The translations under genes and the position numbers were made by a program. A stretch of 64,000 bases of DNA, from NCBI RefSeq assembly GCF_008801935.1, contig NZ_VZOT01000004.1, forward strand, positions 124,001-188,000. Direction: 5' to 3'. The notes under the pieces are model-generated. The model was not told the origin of the DNA, did no database searches, and saw only the letters and a list, made by a program, of their open reading frames with translations. Origin of the DNA: Comamonas kerstersii (GTDB taxonomy: Bacteria; Pseudomonadota; Gammaproteobacteria; Burkholderiales; Burkholderiaceae_C). Shown in pieces: positions 24,964 to 34,477 of this stretch; position 1 is the stretch's first letter; each line of letters starts with the position of its first letter.

Positions 24964-25664
24964 ACAGCATCGACAACTCCGCTATCAATGAAGAGCGCAT
25001 CGCTGAATACCTGCTGCAGCATCCCGAATTTTTTGAGCGCCATGCGGAAATGCTCACCCGTGTGCAGCTGAGCAGTGGTCATGGTAGCCGTGCCGTCAGC
25101 CTGCAGGAGCGCCAGGCTGAAATGCTGCGTGACAAGATCAAGGGGCTGGAGCAGCGCATCATGGAAATGGTGCGCAACAGCAGCGAGAACGCATCGATTG
25201 CACACAAGGTGCACCGCTGGAGCTGTGCGCTGGCACAGGTCAGCGATCCCCGCAATCTGCCCCATGCCATTGCAGAGGGCATCCAGCAGGAGTTTGATGT
25301 GCCCCAGGTAGGGATACGCGTCTGGGATGTGGCTGGCCCTTATGTGGGTTCGCTCTTCACCATGGGCGTGAGTGATGATGCGAAATCCTTTGCCACATCG
25401 CTGACCATGCCGTTCTGTGGTCCTAACCTAGGCTTTGAACCCACAGCCTGGCTGCCTAACCCCAGCGAAGTGCAGTCCATTGCCTTGCTGACACTGCGCG
25501 AAGGCAGCAACGACAGCCAGACCCCGGCCTTTGGTTTGCTGGTGCTGGGTTCACCAGATCCGCTGCGTTTCGATGCCACCATGGGCACGGAATTCCTCTC
25601 GCGCATTGCGGAACAGGCCAGCGCCGCGCTGGGCCGTTTGCGTGTAACAGCATCTGGCAACTGA
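24960..25664 (+). CDS. DUF484 family protein
   Basis: A 234-residue cytosolic protein. The N-terminal [20 protein letters not shown] segment, a central coiled coil ([20 protein letters not shown], about 47-66) and a GAF-like C-terminal half define DUF484. The family is nearly always found between dapF and xerC in proteobacteria, as here, and its molecular role is unknown. It is translationally coupled to dapF and lies 10 bp before xerC. Confidence 0.92.
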   Translation: MNSIDNSAINEERIAEYLLQHPEFFERHAEMLTRVQLSSGHGSRAVSLQERQAEMLRDKIKGLEQRIMEMVRNSSENASIAHKVHRWSCALAQVSDPRNLPHAIAEGIQQEFDVPQVGIRVWDVAGPYVGSLFTMGVSDDAKSFATSLTMPFCGPNLGFEPTAWLPNPSEVQSIALLTLREGSNDSQTPAFGLLVLGSPDPLRFDATMGTEFLSRIAEQASAALGRLRVTASGN

Positions 25665-25674
25665 TCGCGCCACC

Positions 25675-26613
25675 ATGCCAGCGGCTGCCGAGCTTGCTCC
25701 AGAACTGCAGCGCTATGTGCAGCATGTAAGCAGTGAGCGTAGGCTGGCAGCACGCACTGTCGCCATTTATACGGAAGGGCTGCAGCAGCTGCAGACCATG
25801 GCCCAGCAGGCAGGGCATGAGGTGCTGGCGCTGCAGTCAAATCATATTCGCCGTTTTGTGGCGGCACTGCATGCCAAAGGCCGACATGGACGCAGCATTG
25901 CGCTGTGGCTGTCGTGCTGGCGGGGTTTTTTCAGATGGGCTGCCTGGCAAGGGCTGGTGGCGCGTAACCCGGTAGAAGGGATTCGTGCCCCGAAAACCTC
26001 TAAACCCCTGCCCAAGGCGCTGGGGGTGGATGCCGCGGTGCAGCTCGCCTCTTTTTCCGATCCTCAAGCCGATCCCTGGGAAGAAGCGCGCGATGCAGCC
26101 ATGACAGAGCTGCTCTACAGCAGCGGCCTGCGTGTCAGTGAGCTGGCGAATCTGGACGTTGAAGCAGGTGCTGGCCTGGGCTGGCTGGATCTGCAGGCGA
26201 GGCTGGTGCATGTCACCGGCAAGGGCGGCAAGCGCCGCAGCGTACCTGTGGGGACTGCTGCCAAGGCTGCCTTGCAACGCTGGCTGGATCTGCGTGCCAG
26301 TCGTTTTTCACCGCACTGGCAGGAAGCAGCCTTGTTTGTCGGTGTGCGCGGTGCACGTATGACACCGCAAGCGATCTGGAAAAGTCTGCGCCAGCGCAGC
26401 CAGCAGGCCGGGCTGACGCAGGCGGTGCATCCCCACGTGCTGCGGCACTCCTTTGCCAGCCATGTGCTGCAGTCCAGTGGCGATCTGCGCGCGGTGCAGG
26501 AGCTGCTGGGGCACGCCAACATCACGACCACCCAGATCTATACCCGGCTGGATTTCCAGCATCTGGCGCAGGCCTATGCCCAGGCACACCCCAGGGCACA
26601 GAAAAAATCTTGA
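25675..26613 (+). CDS. xerC: Tyrosine recombinase XerC
   Basis: Works with XerD at dif to resolve chromosome dimers. Its 312 residues have an N-terminal SAM-like core-binding domain and a catalytic domain with Arg in SGLRVSEL, Lys in TGKGGKRR, His and Arg in HVLRHSFASH, His in LGHANITTT and the nucleophile Tyr in IYTRLDF. The dapF-DUF484-xerC context confirms XerC rather than a phage integrase. The ATG follows the DUF484 stop by 10 bp. Confidence 0.94.
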   Translation: MPAAAELAPELQRYVQHVSSERRLAARTVAIYTEGLQQLQTMAQQAGHEVLALQSNHIRRFVAALHAKGRHGRSIALWLSCWRGFFRWAAWQGLVARNPVEGIRAPKTSKPLPKALGVDAAVQLASFSDPQADPWEEARDAAMTELLYSSGLRVSELANLDVEAGAGLGWLDLQARLVHVTGKGGKRRSVPVGTAAKAALQRWLDLRASRFSPHWQEAALFVGVRGARMTPQAIWKSLRQRSQQAGLTQAVHPHVLRHSFASHVLQSSGDLRAVQELLGHANITTTQIYTRLDFQHLAQAYAQAHPRAQKKS

Positions 26614-26821
26614 GGGCTGCAGCACTTGCGAAGCCCACGAATGACGCCATGTTTAGCTGCTCAGGCAGCTTCGAGCATCTCCGGTAAAAGCCATATGCTT
26701 GGTGGGATGGCTACACTTGCTGCCTTCAACGCCGCCCTGACAGCGGCTCGCGTTGTGTTTTTTGACTAATTGGCAAGCTGCCTATTGGGTGGTTTGCATA
26801 CTGCGACAAGGTTGTATTTCC

Positions 26822-27919
26822 ATGGCACTCATTCCCGTCAGCATCCTTACCGGCTTCCTGGGCTCGGGCAAGACCACGCTGCTCAAGCGCGTGCTCAGCG
26901 AGTCGCACGGCATGAAGATTGCCGTGATCGAAAACGAGTTCGGTGAAGAAAATATTGATACCGACATTCTCAAGACCGAATCCAAAGAACAAATCCTGCA
27001 GATGAGCAATGGCTGCATCTGCTGCACCATCCGCGAAGACCTGCGCGAAGCTCTGCAGCTGCTGGCTGCCAAGCGCCGTAAAGGGCTGGTGGAGTTCGAC
27101 CGCATCGTGATTGAAACCACGGGTCTGGCTGATCCTGGTCCTGTGGCTCAGACTTTCTTCATGGACGATGAGATCGCTGAGACCTACATGATCGATTCCA
27201 TCCTGACGCTGGTGGATGCCAAGCATGCCAACCAGCAGCTGGATGACCGCCAGGAAGCGCGCCGCCAGGTTGGCTTTGCTGACCAGATCTTCCTGTCCAA
27301 GACCGATCTGGTGACTGAAGCTGAAAAAGATGCGCTGATTCATCGCCTCAAGCACATGAACCCACGTGCACCTATCAAGGCGGTGCATTTTGGCGAAGTG
27401 GCGCTGAATGAAGTGTTTGACCTGCGCGGCTTCAACCTGAACGCCAAGCTGGACATCGACCCTGACTTTCTCAAGGAAGACGAGCACGATCACAGCCATT
27501 GTGACCATGAGCATGGCCACTGCACGCATGACCACGACCACGAGCATCACCATGGTCATGACTGCGGCCACGATCACGAACATGGCGAACACTGCAGCCA
27601 TCCTCACCACCATCACCACGACGATGATGTGAAGAGCTTTGTGTATCGTGCCGATCGTGCTTTCGATCCTGCCAAGCTGGAGGACTTTCTGGGTGCCATC
27701 GTCAATATCTATGGCCCCAAGATGCTGCGCTATAAAGGCGTGCTCGACATGAAGGGTACCAACCGCAAGGTGATTTTTCAGGGGGTCCACCAGTTGATGG
27801 GCAGTGACTTGGGCCCAGAATGGGCACCCGACGAGCAACGCCAGAGCAAGATGGTCTTTATTGGCATTGATCTGCCACAAGATATATTCCGCCAAGGTCT
27901 GGAGCAGTGCCTGGCCTGA
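26822..27919 (+). CDS. COG0523/CobW-type G3E GTPase with a His-rich metal-binding loop
   Basis: Putative metallochaperone of 365 residues. The GTPase motifs are GFLGSGKTT (11-19), ENEFGE, ETTGLADPGP (98-107) and SKTD (159-162). The family metal-binding CxCC is at C65/C67/C68. Residues 222-269 hold 23 His and four Cys, a large zinc- or nickel-buffering insert, before the CobW C-terminal domain (KSFVYRADRAFDP onward). The start at 26822 gives the conserved N-terminus; an in-frame start at 26753 is unlikely. It lies 173 bp upstream of dksA. The cobalamin role (CobW proper) is less likely than zinc handling. Confidence 0.9.
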   Translation: MALIPVSILTGFLGSGKTTLLKRVLSESHGMKIAVIENEFGEENIDTDILKTESKEQILQMSNGCICCTIREDLREALQLLAAKRRKGLVEFDRIVIETTGLADPGPVAQTFFMDDEIAETYMIDSILTLVDAKHANQQLDDRQEARRQVGFADQIFLSKTDLVTEAEKDALIHRLKHMNPRAPIKAVHFGEVALNEVFDLRGFNLNAKLDIDPDFLKEDEHDHSHCDHEHGHCTHDHDHEHHHGHDCGHDHEHGEHCSHPHHHHHDDDVKSFVYRADRAFDPAKLEDFLGAIVNIYGPKMLRYKGVLDMKGTNRKVIFQGVHQLMGSDLGPEWAPDEQRQSKMVFIGIDLPQDIFRQGLEQCLA

Positions 27920-28092
27920 GGGCTTACATTCCTCAGCCAGGGATTTATCCAGATAAGACTGTGCGTTATGTGCAACTACAGGGGCGTGAAGGTATCTGGT
28001 CGATACAATCGCGGCCCTGACAAGCGTCGGGCGCTCCTGTTCCATCGGGGCAGGGCTGCCCAGGCCATGCTAGTACTGTGAGGAGACAGGAA

Positions 28093-28794
28093 GTGACAGC
28101 AGTAGAAACCAGTAAGAAAAAAGCGACGACCAAAGCAGCTGCCAATGCCACAGAGCAGAAGGTCAAGGTTGCAGCCAAGAAGACTGCTGCCAAGTCCAGC
28201 GCTACTGCTGCCAAAACCACGGCGGGAGCCAAATCCCGCTCGGTTCCCAATGAATCCATCAAGGCTTCTGTTGCTGCTACTCACGCAACCTCAGCCGTTT
28301 CTGAAAAAACCATGCCAACGACTACTTCCTCTGTGATCCAACGTGATCCCAAGCTCGCCAACAACTGGAAAACCAAGCCTGTGGAAGCGCTGACTGACGC
28401 TGAAATCGTGGCCATGCCTGATGACGAGTACATGAACGATGTACAGCTGGCGTATTTCCGCGCCAAGCTGTCCAAGCTCAAGCAGGACATGCACCAGAAC
28501 GCGGGTGAAACTGCTGAAAATCTGCGTGAAGACACTGTGGTGGTGCCTGATCCAGCAGACCGCGCGACCATCGAAGAAGAGCATGCGCTGGAGCTGCGTA
28601 CGCGCGACCGCGAGCGCAAGCTGTTGAAAAAAATCGAGCAGGCTATTGCGCGTATTGATGCGGGCGAATATGGTTACTGCGACGAGACGGGCGAGCCCAT
28701 CGGCGTGCCCCGTCTGCTGGCTCGCCCCACAGCTACGTTGTCGCTGGAAGCACAGCAGCGTCGTGAGCTCAAACAGAAAATGTTTGGTGACTAA
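28093..28794 (+). CDS. dksA: RNA-polymerase-binding transcription factor DksA, one-Cys type with Ala/Lys-rich N-terminal tail
   Basis: ppGpp co-factor that binds the RNA polymerase secondary channel. The coiled-coil tip DPADRA has both key Asp residues (D153, D156). The zinc-finger positions read C196, T199, S217 and A220, so only one of the four canonical Cys remains and zinc binding is not expected. The first 95 or so residues are an Ala/Lys/Thr-rich low-complexity tail resembling histone-H1-like repeats, giving 233 residues against about 150 in E. coli. A GTG start at 28093 was chosen because AGGAGA lies 6 bp upstream; a GTG at 28078 would place that site inside the gene. Confidence 0.92.
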   Translation: MTAVETSKKKATTKAAANATEQKVKVAAKKTAAKSSATAAKTTAGAKSRSVPNESIKASVAATHATSAVSEKTMPTTTSSVIQRDPKLANNWKTKPVEALTDAEIVAMPDDEYMNDVQLAYFRAKLSKLKQDMHQNAGETAENLREDTVVVPDPADRATIEEEHALELRTRDRERKLLKKIEQAIARIDAGEYGYCDETGEPIGVPRLLARPTATLSLEAQQRRELKQKMFGD

Positions 28795-28836
28795 ATCTTC
28801 TGCCGTGCCTGATGCACGGCTTTGAACTATTTGCCC

Positions 28837-30465
28837 ATGCACCCAGATAGCAGCAAATCAGGCGGTTTTTTCAGCAAAGTCATGCATCTGATGCGCAGCA
28901 AGGCTGGCACGGATACTCCGTCGGATGCAGACCATCTGGGTGTTTTGGAAACTTCGCAGGAAGTGCGTGAGCGCAGGCGTCGCAATGAAGCCATTCGCCG
29001 CCAGGAATTTGCGCAGTTGCGTGCGCTGCGACAAAACGGTGCCGAAGGTGCAGCGCTGACACCAGCGCACCAGCGCGATGAAGTCCTGCAGTCCGTTCTG
29101 GGACAGGAAACGCGCACTGCGGAAACCCTGCAAAAAATCGATGCCATCGAGGCACAGATGTCTGACCAATGGTGGCGTCAGCGGCCTGCATCAGCCGATA
29201 AGGCTACGACGACGGCTTTTCAGGGAAGTGAATGCAGCGCATCAACCACTGCCGAAAAGCTTCCTGCAGGTGCAGCAGCCACTGCGGTGAGCACCGATGC
29301 CGCTGCAGCCCAGATGCAGTCTGTCGAAGCCCCGCAGCCTGCGTCTGCTGCAGATACTGCGCTTACACCGGTGTTGCGCTCCTTTGTTCCTCACCCTGAT
29401 GTGGAGGAGGCCGCCATCTTGTTTGCCCATGGCGATATGGATGGTGCACGCACGTGTCTGCTGGAGCAGCTGCTGCAAGCGCTCAATAACTCACCTGTAG
29501 ACGACGGCAAGGTCGCAGTCCTGTGGCATGCCGCGCTGGACCTGTGTCGGGCGACTGGTGATGAAGAAGCCTTTGAGTCGCTGGCGATTGACTATGCCGA
29601 GCACTTTGGTCGTTCTGCGCCGCTGTGGGTGTCCATTCCTGAACGTCTGGGTCTGCCTGCCCTGTGTGGTGCGATGCGGCCTGTGGTGAACAAGCGTCAG
29701 TTTCAATGGTCTGCCGCAAGCGTGCTCACGGTCAGCAGTGTGGCTGCGCTGCGAGCATCCAAGGAAGGGGCACAGCAGCCCTGGCACCTTTCCTGGACGC
29801 GCCTGACGGAGATCGAAGCCGCAGCGCTTGCGCCGCTGGCGGATCTGCTGCAGGAGTGGGCAGACAGTGCGGGCCAGTTCGTTTTCTCAGATGCCGCCAA
29901 GCTGCTGCAGGTGCTGGAGCAGCACACGCTGGTATCTGATGCCAGTCAGCGCATGGAGTGGTGGACGCTGCGCATGGCGCTGCTGCGGCTGATGGGGCGC
30001 ATGGAAGCTTACGAGCAGGTGGCGCTGGATTACTGCATCACCTACGAGGTGTCACCGCCATCCTGGGTGGAGCCTCAGTGCCATTGCGTGGTCCAGGAAG
30101 AGGGCGAGGCCGATGTCTCGCTGCTGCATGACGCATCGCAACACACGGGGGCTGCTCAGGAAGGTGGCGCGGTGCCCGTGGTCATTGACCGCAGCCAGGG
30201 GCTGGCGGGGGTGATCGAGGGCGATCTGCAGGAATGGCTGGATTTGCTGGGGCAGCAGGCACAGCCCGGGCAAGTGCTGGATGTGTCGTGCGACAACCTG
30301 ATCCGGCTGGATTTTGTGGCGGCCAGCTGCGTGCTCAACTGGGCTGCGGAGATGCAGAGCAAGGGCGTGCAGCTGCGCTTTAGCCGCCTGCACCAGCTGA
30401 TGGCGGCGTTTTTCCATGTCATGGGGGTGCATGAGCACGCCACCGTGCAGGCCACGCTGGCCTGA
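28837..30465 (+). CDS. STAS-domain protein of unknown function upstream of hslVU
   Basis: A 542-residue soluble protein. The N-terminal region (about 1-175) is charged, then Ala/Thr-rich and probably disordered, with an [15 protein letters not shown] basic helix. The middle is alpha-helical with TPR-like features. The C-terminal 90 residues resemble a STAS/anti-sigma-antagonist fold ([18 protein letters not shown] and the [17 protein letters not shown] segment). The ATG at 28837 was chosen over an in-frame TTG at 28822. It lies between dksA and hslV. The presence of a STAS domain suggests a partner-switch or scaffold role; no function is known. Confidence 0.7.
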   Translation: MHPDSSKSGGFFSKVMHLMRSKAGTDTPSDADHLGVLETSQEVRERRRRNEAIRRQEFAQLRALRQNGAEGAALTPAHQRDEVLQSVLGQETRTAETLQKIDAIEAQMSDQWWRQRPASADKATTTAFQGSECSASTTAEKLPAGAAATAVSTDAAAAQMQSVEAPQPASAADTALTPVLRSFVPHPDVEEAAILFAHGDMDGARTCLLEQLLQALNNSPVDDGKVAVLWHAALDLCRATGDEEAFESLAIDYAEHFGRSAPLWVSIPERLGLPALCGAMRPVVNKRQFQWSAASVLTVSSVAALRASKEGAQQPWHLSWTRLTEIEAAALAPLADLLQEWADSAGQFVFSDAAKLLQVLEQHTLVSDASQRMEWWTLRMALLRLMGRMEAYEQVALDYCITYEVSPPSWVEPQCHCVVQEEGEADVSLLHDASQHTGAAQEGGAVPVVIDRSQGLAGVIEGDLQEWLDLLGQQAQPGQVLDVSCDNLIRLDFVAASCVLNWAAEMQSKGVQLRFSRLHQLMAAFFHVMGVHEHATVQATLA

Positions 30466-30523
30466 AAAAATCTTCAAAAAAAGCGCTTGCATTGATGGCA
30501 AGTGTCCCCATCTGAAGCGACCT

Positions 30524-31069
30524 ATGGAACAGTATCACGGCACAACCATCATCAGCGTGCGTCGCCAGACGCCCGAAGGCATTCAGGTCGCTATTGGCGG
30601 CGACGGGCAAGTGACCCTGGGGCACATCGTGGTTAAGGGCAGCGCACGCAAGGTGCGCAAGCTCTACCACGGCAAGGTGCTGGCAGGTTTTGCCGGAGCT
30701 ACGGCAGACGCATTTACCTTGTTCGAGCGCTTTGAGGCCAAGCTGGAAAAACACCAGGGCCATCTCACACGTGCAGCGATTGAGCTGACCAAGGAATGGC
30801 GCACCGACCGCGTGCTGCGCAAGCTGGAAGCCATGCTGGCCGTGGCCGATCACAGCGCTTCACTCATCATCACCGGCAACGGCGATGTGCTCGAGCCCGA
30901 GCAGGGCATTGTGGCCATCGGCTCCGGTGGTGCGTATGCCCACTCCGCTGCCAAGGCCCTGCTGAACAACACCGAGCTGCCAGCGGAGGTCATCGTCAAA
31001 AAATCTCTGGAGATTGCGGGCGAGTTGTGCATCTACACCAATATGAACCACACCATCGAGACGCTGTAA
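30524..31069 (+). CDS. hslV: HslV, peptidase subunit of the HslVU protease
   Basis: Proteasome-like threonine protease that forms a double-hexameric core capped by HslU and degrades misfolded and regulatory proteins. Its 181 residues begin with a six-residue propeptide (MEQYHG) before the TTIISVRR active N-terminus, so Thr7 becomes the nucleophile after processing. Conserved GNGDVLEPE and [14 protein letters not shown] segments follow. The start at 30524 was set by the conserved beginning. It is 58 bp past the STAS gene and 81 bp before hslU. Confidence 0.95.
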   Translation: MEQYHGTTIISVRRQTPEGIQVAIGGDGQVTLGHIVVKGSARKVRKLYHGKVLAGFAGATADAFTLFERFEAKLEKHQGHLTRAAIELTKEWRTDRVLRKLEAMLAVADHSASLIITGNGDVLEPEQGIVAIGSGGAYAHSAAKALLNNTELPAEVIVKKSLEIAGELCIYTNMNHTIETL

Positions 31070-31089
31070 GCGGCTTGGTGATCTCTGAA

Positions 31090-31136
31090 TTGATAGCTGC
31101 TAGCGCTTTCTGCATAAGCGCTAGAGCCTGATTTGA
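31090..31136. repeat. Dispersed palindromic repeat, copy C (short form)
   Basis: TTGATAGCTGCTAGCGCTTT and AAGCGCTAGAGCCTGATTTG form the arms of a short variant placed between hslV and hslU. It could act as a hairpin that tunes the hslV:hslU ratio. Confidence 0.7.
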
Positions 31137-31150
31137 CTAATATTTTGCTT

Positions 31151-32467
31151 ATGTCTTCCATGACGCCCCAAGAGATCGTTTCCGAACTCGATCGCCACAT
31201 CGTGGGTCAGCCTGCTGCCAAGCGCGCGGTGGCGATTGCGCTGCGCAACCGCTGGCGTCGCCAGCAGGTCGCAGAAGGCCTGCGCCAGGAAATCACACCC
31301 AAGAACATTCTCATGATTGGCCCCACCGGTGTGGGCAAGACTGAGATTGCACGCCGTCTCGCACGTCTGGCGGATGCGCCCTTTATCAAGGTCGAAGCCA
31401 CCAAGTTCACGGAAGTGGGCTATGTGGGCAAGGATGTGGACGCCATCATCCGTGATCTGGCGGAAATCGCCGTCAAGCAGGCGCGAGAGACCGAGATGAA
31501 GAAGCAGCGCATGCGCGCCGAAGATGCGGCCGAAGACCGCATCCTCGATGTATTGCTGCCACCTGCACGCACGGGTGAAGCCCCCGAAGAGACAGGCACG
31601 CGCCAGATCTTCCGCAAGAAGCTGCGTGAAGGCCAGCTGGACGACAAGGAAATCGAAATCGAGCTGGTGGATAGCAAGCCACAGCTGGAAATTCTTGGAC
31701 CCCAGGGTATGGAAGAGATGGCCGAGCAGCTGCGCGGCATGTTCAGCCAGATGGGGCAGGAGCGTCGCAAGACACGCAAGCTCAAGATCAAGGATGCGCT
31801 CAAGCAGCTGATCGATGAGGAAGCCGCCAAGCTGGTCAATGAGGAAGAGACCAAGACGCGCGCACTGGCCAATCTGGAGCAAAACGGCATTGTCTTTATC
31901 GATGAGATTGACAAAGTCGCTACGCGTCAGGAAACCAGTGGCTCGGATGTCTCGCGCCAGGGCGTGCAGCGCGACCTGCTGCCGCTGGTGGAGGGCACGA
32001 CCGTCTCGACCAAGTACGGCATGGTCAAGACCGACCACATCCTGTTCATCGCCTCGGGAGCTTTTCACCTGTCCAAGCCCAGCGATCTGATTCCTGAGCT
32101 GCAGGGGCGCTTCCCTATTCGTGTGGAGCTGGATTCCCTGTCGGTGCAGGACTTTGAGGCCATCCTCACGCAAACCCATGCATCGCTGGTCAAGCAGTAC
32201 CAGGCACTGCTGGAAACTGAAGGCGTGAAGCTGGAATTCACGCCTGAGGGCATCACACGTCTGGCCTACACGGCCTACACCGTCAATGAACGCACGGAAA
32301 ACATTGGTGCGCGCCGCCTGGCAACGGTGATGGAGCGTCTGCTCGATGAAGTGAGCTTTGACGCCGTGAAGCTGGCAGGTCAGACCGTGACCATTGACGC
32401 CGCCTATGTGGATGCCCGTCTGCAGATGCTGAGCCAGGACGAAGACCTGTCCCGATACATTCTGTAA
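31151..32467 (+). CDS. hslU: HslU, AAA+ unfoldase of the HslVU protease
   Basis: ATP-dependent unfoldase that feeds substrates to HslV. Of its 438 residues, Walker A is GPTGVGKTE (57-65), Walker B is IVFIDEID, and there is a long intermediate I-domain between them (about 110-240). The C-terminal DEDLSRYIL docks into HslV. The ATG at 31151 ([10 protein letters not shown]) was chosen; an ATG nine bases further is possible. A strong terminator follows. Confidence 0.95.
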   Translation: MSSMTPQEIVSELDRHIVGQPAAKRAVAIALRNRWRRQQVAEGLRQEITPKNILMIGPTGVGKTEIARRLARLADAPFIKVEATKFTEVGYVGKDVDAIIRDLAEIAVKQARETEMKKQRMRAEDAAEDRILDVLLPPARTGEAPEETGTRQIFRKKLREGQLDDKEIEIELVDSKPQLEILGPQGMEEMAEQLRGMFSQMGQERRKTRKLKIKDALKQLIDEEAAKLVNEEETKTRALANLEQNGIVFIDEIDKVATRQETSGSDVSRQGVQRDLLPLVEGTTVSTKYGMVKTDHILFIASGAFHLSKPSDLIPELQGRFPIRVELDSLSVQDFEAILTQTHASLVKQYQALLETEGVKLEFTPEGITRLAYTAYTVNERTENIGARRLATVMERLLDEVSFDAVKLAGQTVTIDAAYVDARLQMLSQDEDLSRYIL

Positions 32468-32485
32468 ACCGCAAAAACTTGCACG

Positions 32486-32527
32486 TCCCCCTTGCCGATG
32501 TCATGTCGGCAAGGGGGATTTGTTTTG
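32486..32527 (+). terminator. Rho-independent terminator of hslVU
   Basis: A 13-bp stem TCCCCCTTGCCGA with its complement around a 7-nt loop, followed by a TTTGTTTT tail. Confidence 0.85.
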
Positions 32528-32693
32528 CAAAAGAATGCCAAAAGTGTGTAGGACGGTAACGTTTCTTTGAATTTGTCTAAGCATTTGAATTCAAAGGGAA
32601 TTTTTCGTTTTATGGGTGTTTTTGTCTGCTAAGCCATTGATTTCATTGCAAACCTTTGTGTTTCCTCTAGTGGTGGAGCACAAATTTGCTGCT

Positions 32694-32723
32694 ACAGTGC
32701 AAAAAAGTGCAATTAAGTGGTGA
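32694..32723 (+). promoter_or_regulatory. Putative MraZ operator: three AnAGTG repeats with 10-bp period
   Basis: AGTGC at 32696 and 32706 and AGTGG at 32716 repeat exactly every 10 bp in an A-rich context. MraZ is known to bind short direct repeats with one-helical-turn spacing upstream of its own gene. The site lies in the 319-bp AT-rich gap (32468-32786) between hslU and mraZ. No other gene is visible in that gap; an additional AGTGGTGG occurs at 32669. I did not find an unambiguous -35/-10 pair. Confidence 0.55.
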
Positions 32724-32786
32724 AAGTTGCCTAAAGCGTCCTGCGCAGGATGTCCAAGGCCCAAGCGAACGGGGTGTTAACCAATC

Positions 32787-33215
32787 GTGTTTCAAGGGGC
32801 TTCGTCATTGAATCTCGATGGAAAGGGGCGGTTGTCCATACCGACCCGGCATCGTGACGCCCTCATTTCGCAAGCGCAAGGTCAAGTCACTATCACCAAG
32901 CATCCGCACGGCTGCCTGATGCTTTTCCCCCGTCCTGAATGGTTGTTGTTTCGTGAACGTATCGGTCAGCTGCCGATGTCTGCGCAATGGTGGAAACGTA
33001 TTTTTCTGGGCAATGCCATGGATGTGGAGATGGATGGCACGGGGCGCGTGTTGATCTCTCCGGAGCTGCGCAAGGCCGTGAACTTGAGTCGCGAAGTGAT
33101 TTTGCTCGGCATGGGCAACCATTTTGAGCTCTGGGACCAAGCCACTTATGAAGCCAATGAGGCAGAGGCCATGCAGGCCCCCATGCCCGATGTATTCCAG
33201 GATTTCGCTTTTTAA
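32787..33215 (+). CDS. mraZ: Transcriptional regulator MraZ
   Basis: First gene of the dcw cluster, a DNA-binding repressor of its own operon. It has 142 residues with two SpoVT/AbrB-like halves: [17 protein letters not shown] near the N-terminus and [16 protein letters not shown] in the middle, both with the DGxGR signature. The start is GTG at 32787, as the conserved N-terminus [11 protein letters not shown] requires. The stop lies 13 bp before the rsmH start. Confidence 0.94.
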   Translation: MFQGASSLNLDGKGRLSIPTRHRDALISQAQGQVTITKHPHGCLMLFPRPEWLLFRERIGQLPMSAQWWKRIFLGNAMDVEMDGTGRVLISPELRKAVNLSREVILLGMGNHFELWDQATYEANEAEAMQAPMPDVFQDFAF

Positions 33216-33228
33216 AAAAGGATCAGCG

Positions 33229-34158
33229 TTGAACCCGCAGCCTCTCCAACACATAACCGTTTTGCTGCATGAGGCCGTCGATGCCTTGCTGGGTGGAGCT
33301 GTGTCTGCTGCCAACGGCACCTACGTGGATGGAACGTTTGGCCGGGGTGGTCACTCGCGCCTGATTTTGTCCAGGCTCAGCCCGCAGGGACGCCTGATAG
33401 CTTTCGACAAGGATCCCTTGGCGATTGCAGAAGCCGGGCGTATTGAAGACGCCCGTTTTTCTATTCGCCACGAGGGTTTTCGGCACATGGGCGAGCTGCC
33501 TGCAGCCAGTGTCGATGGCATTTTGATGGACCTGGGCGTCAGCTCGCCGCAGATTGACCAGGCCGACCGCGGTTTCAGTTTCCGCTTTGAAGGTCCGCTG
33601 GACATGCGCATGGACACAACGCGCGGTATGAGTGTGGCCCAGTGGCTGGCTGAAGCCGAGGTGCAGCAGATCACTGACGTGATTCGCGACTATGGCGAAG
33701 AGCGCATGGCCTACCCGATTGCCAAAGCCATCGTGGCGCATCGCGAGGCCCATGGTCCGCTGCAGACCACGACCGAGCTGTCCAATCTGGTCGGCAAGAT
33801 TGTGAAAAGCCGTGACGGACAGAACCCGGCTACCCGTACCTTTCAGGCGCTGCGCATTTTCATCAATGCGGAGCTGGTGGAGCTTGAAGAAGCGCTGCAG
33901 GCCAGCCTGCGCGTGCTCAAGCCAGGTGGGCGTCTGGCAGTGATCAGTTTCCACTCGCTGGAAGACCGCATCGTCAAGCAGTTCATTGCGGATCACTCCA
34001 AGGAGGTCTTTGACCGCCGTGCGCCATTTGCGGCGCCCAAGCCCATGCACCTGAAGGCGCTGGAGCGTATCAAGCCCAGCAAGGCCGAGGTCGAGGCCAA
34101 CCCGCGCTCACGCAGTGCCGTGATGCGTGTGGCTGAGCGTACCGAGGTGCCTGTATGA
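33229..34158 (+). CDS. rsmH: 16S rRNA (cytosine1402-N4)-methyltransferase
   Basis: SAM-dependent enzyme that methylates C1402 in the ribosomal P site; formerly MraW. Its 309 residues include the SAM-binding [10 protein letters not shown] (35-44), the [20 protein letters not shown] region and a C-terminal [11 protein letters not shown] motif. The start is TTG at 33229, since AAAGGAT lies about 7 bp before it and homologues start there. Reading from an upstream ATG inside mraZ (33124) would give an unsupported extension. Confidence 0.94.
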   Translation: MNPQPLQHITVLLHEAVDALLGGAVSAANGTYVDGTFGRGGHSRLILSRLSPQGRLIAFDKDPLAIAEAGRIEDARFSIRHEGFRHMGELPAASVDGILMDLGVSSPQIDQADRGFSFRFEGPLDMRMDTTRGMSVAQWLAEAEVQQITDVIRDYGEERMAYPIAKAIVAHREAHGPLQTTTELSNLVGKIVKSRDGQNPATRTFQALRIFINAELVELEEALQASLRVLKPGGRLAVISFHSLEDRIVKQFIADHSKEVFDRRAPFAAPKPMHLKALERIKPSKAEVEANPRSRSAVMRVAERTEVPV

Positions 34159-34195
34159 GCAAGCTGGTCTGTTCATGCATGTCAAGGGGGAGGTC

Positions 34196-34477
34196 ATGCT
34201 TCGCCTGAACTTCCTGCTGTTGCTTGCCGTCATGCTGAGTGCTCTGTACCTGGTGCAGACCCAGTATGAATCACGTCGCCTGTTTACTGCATTGCACCAG
34301 GCGACGAATGAGGCACGCAATCTGGAAACGGAGTATCAGCGACTGCAGGTGGAGCTGCGCGCACAGTCTGCGCCTTCGCGGATTGAGTCCATGGCAGCCG
34401 CTCAGGGCATGCAGAGTGCATCGCCTGCCATCACGCACTATGTGCATGATGTGCAGCAAGAGGGAGGTGCGCAGTGA
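34196..34477 (+). CDS. ftsL: Cell-division protein FtsL
   Basis: Small bitopic divisome protein that forms the FtsQLB complex and activates FtsWI. Its 93 residues have one membrane segment (about 5-22) and a periplasmic leucine-zipper-like coiled coil (about 30-65). The ATG at 34196 was chosen because an AGGGGGAGG site lies right before it; it starts 37 bp past the rsmH stop. The 3' end overlaps the GTG of ftsI by 4 bp. Confidence 0.9.
   Translation: MLRLNFLLLLAVMLSALYLVQTQYESRRLFTALHQATNEARNLETEYQRLQVELRAQSAPSRIESMAAAQGMQSASPAITHYVHDVQQEGGAQ

Noticed and set aside
25675-26613. Tyrosine recombinase as evidence for an integrated mobile element
   Set aside because: The dapF-DUF484-xerC context and sequence identify the housekeeping XerC; no att-like repeats or phage genes are nearby.
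26707-26769. A 20-codon frame (MATLAAFNAALTAARVVFFD) upstream of the COG0523 GTPase
   Set aside because: No clear ribosome site, no regulatory codon run and no terminator after it; a chance frame is as likely.
26822-27919. Calling the GTPase CobW of cobalamin synthesis
   Set aside because: No cob genes in the window; the His-rich loop and dksA neighbour fit the zinc-handling COG0523 branch better.
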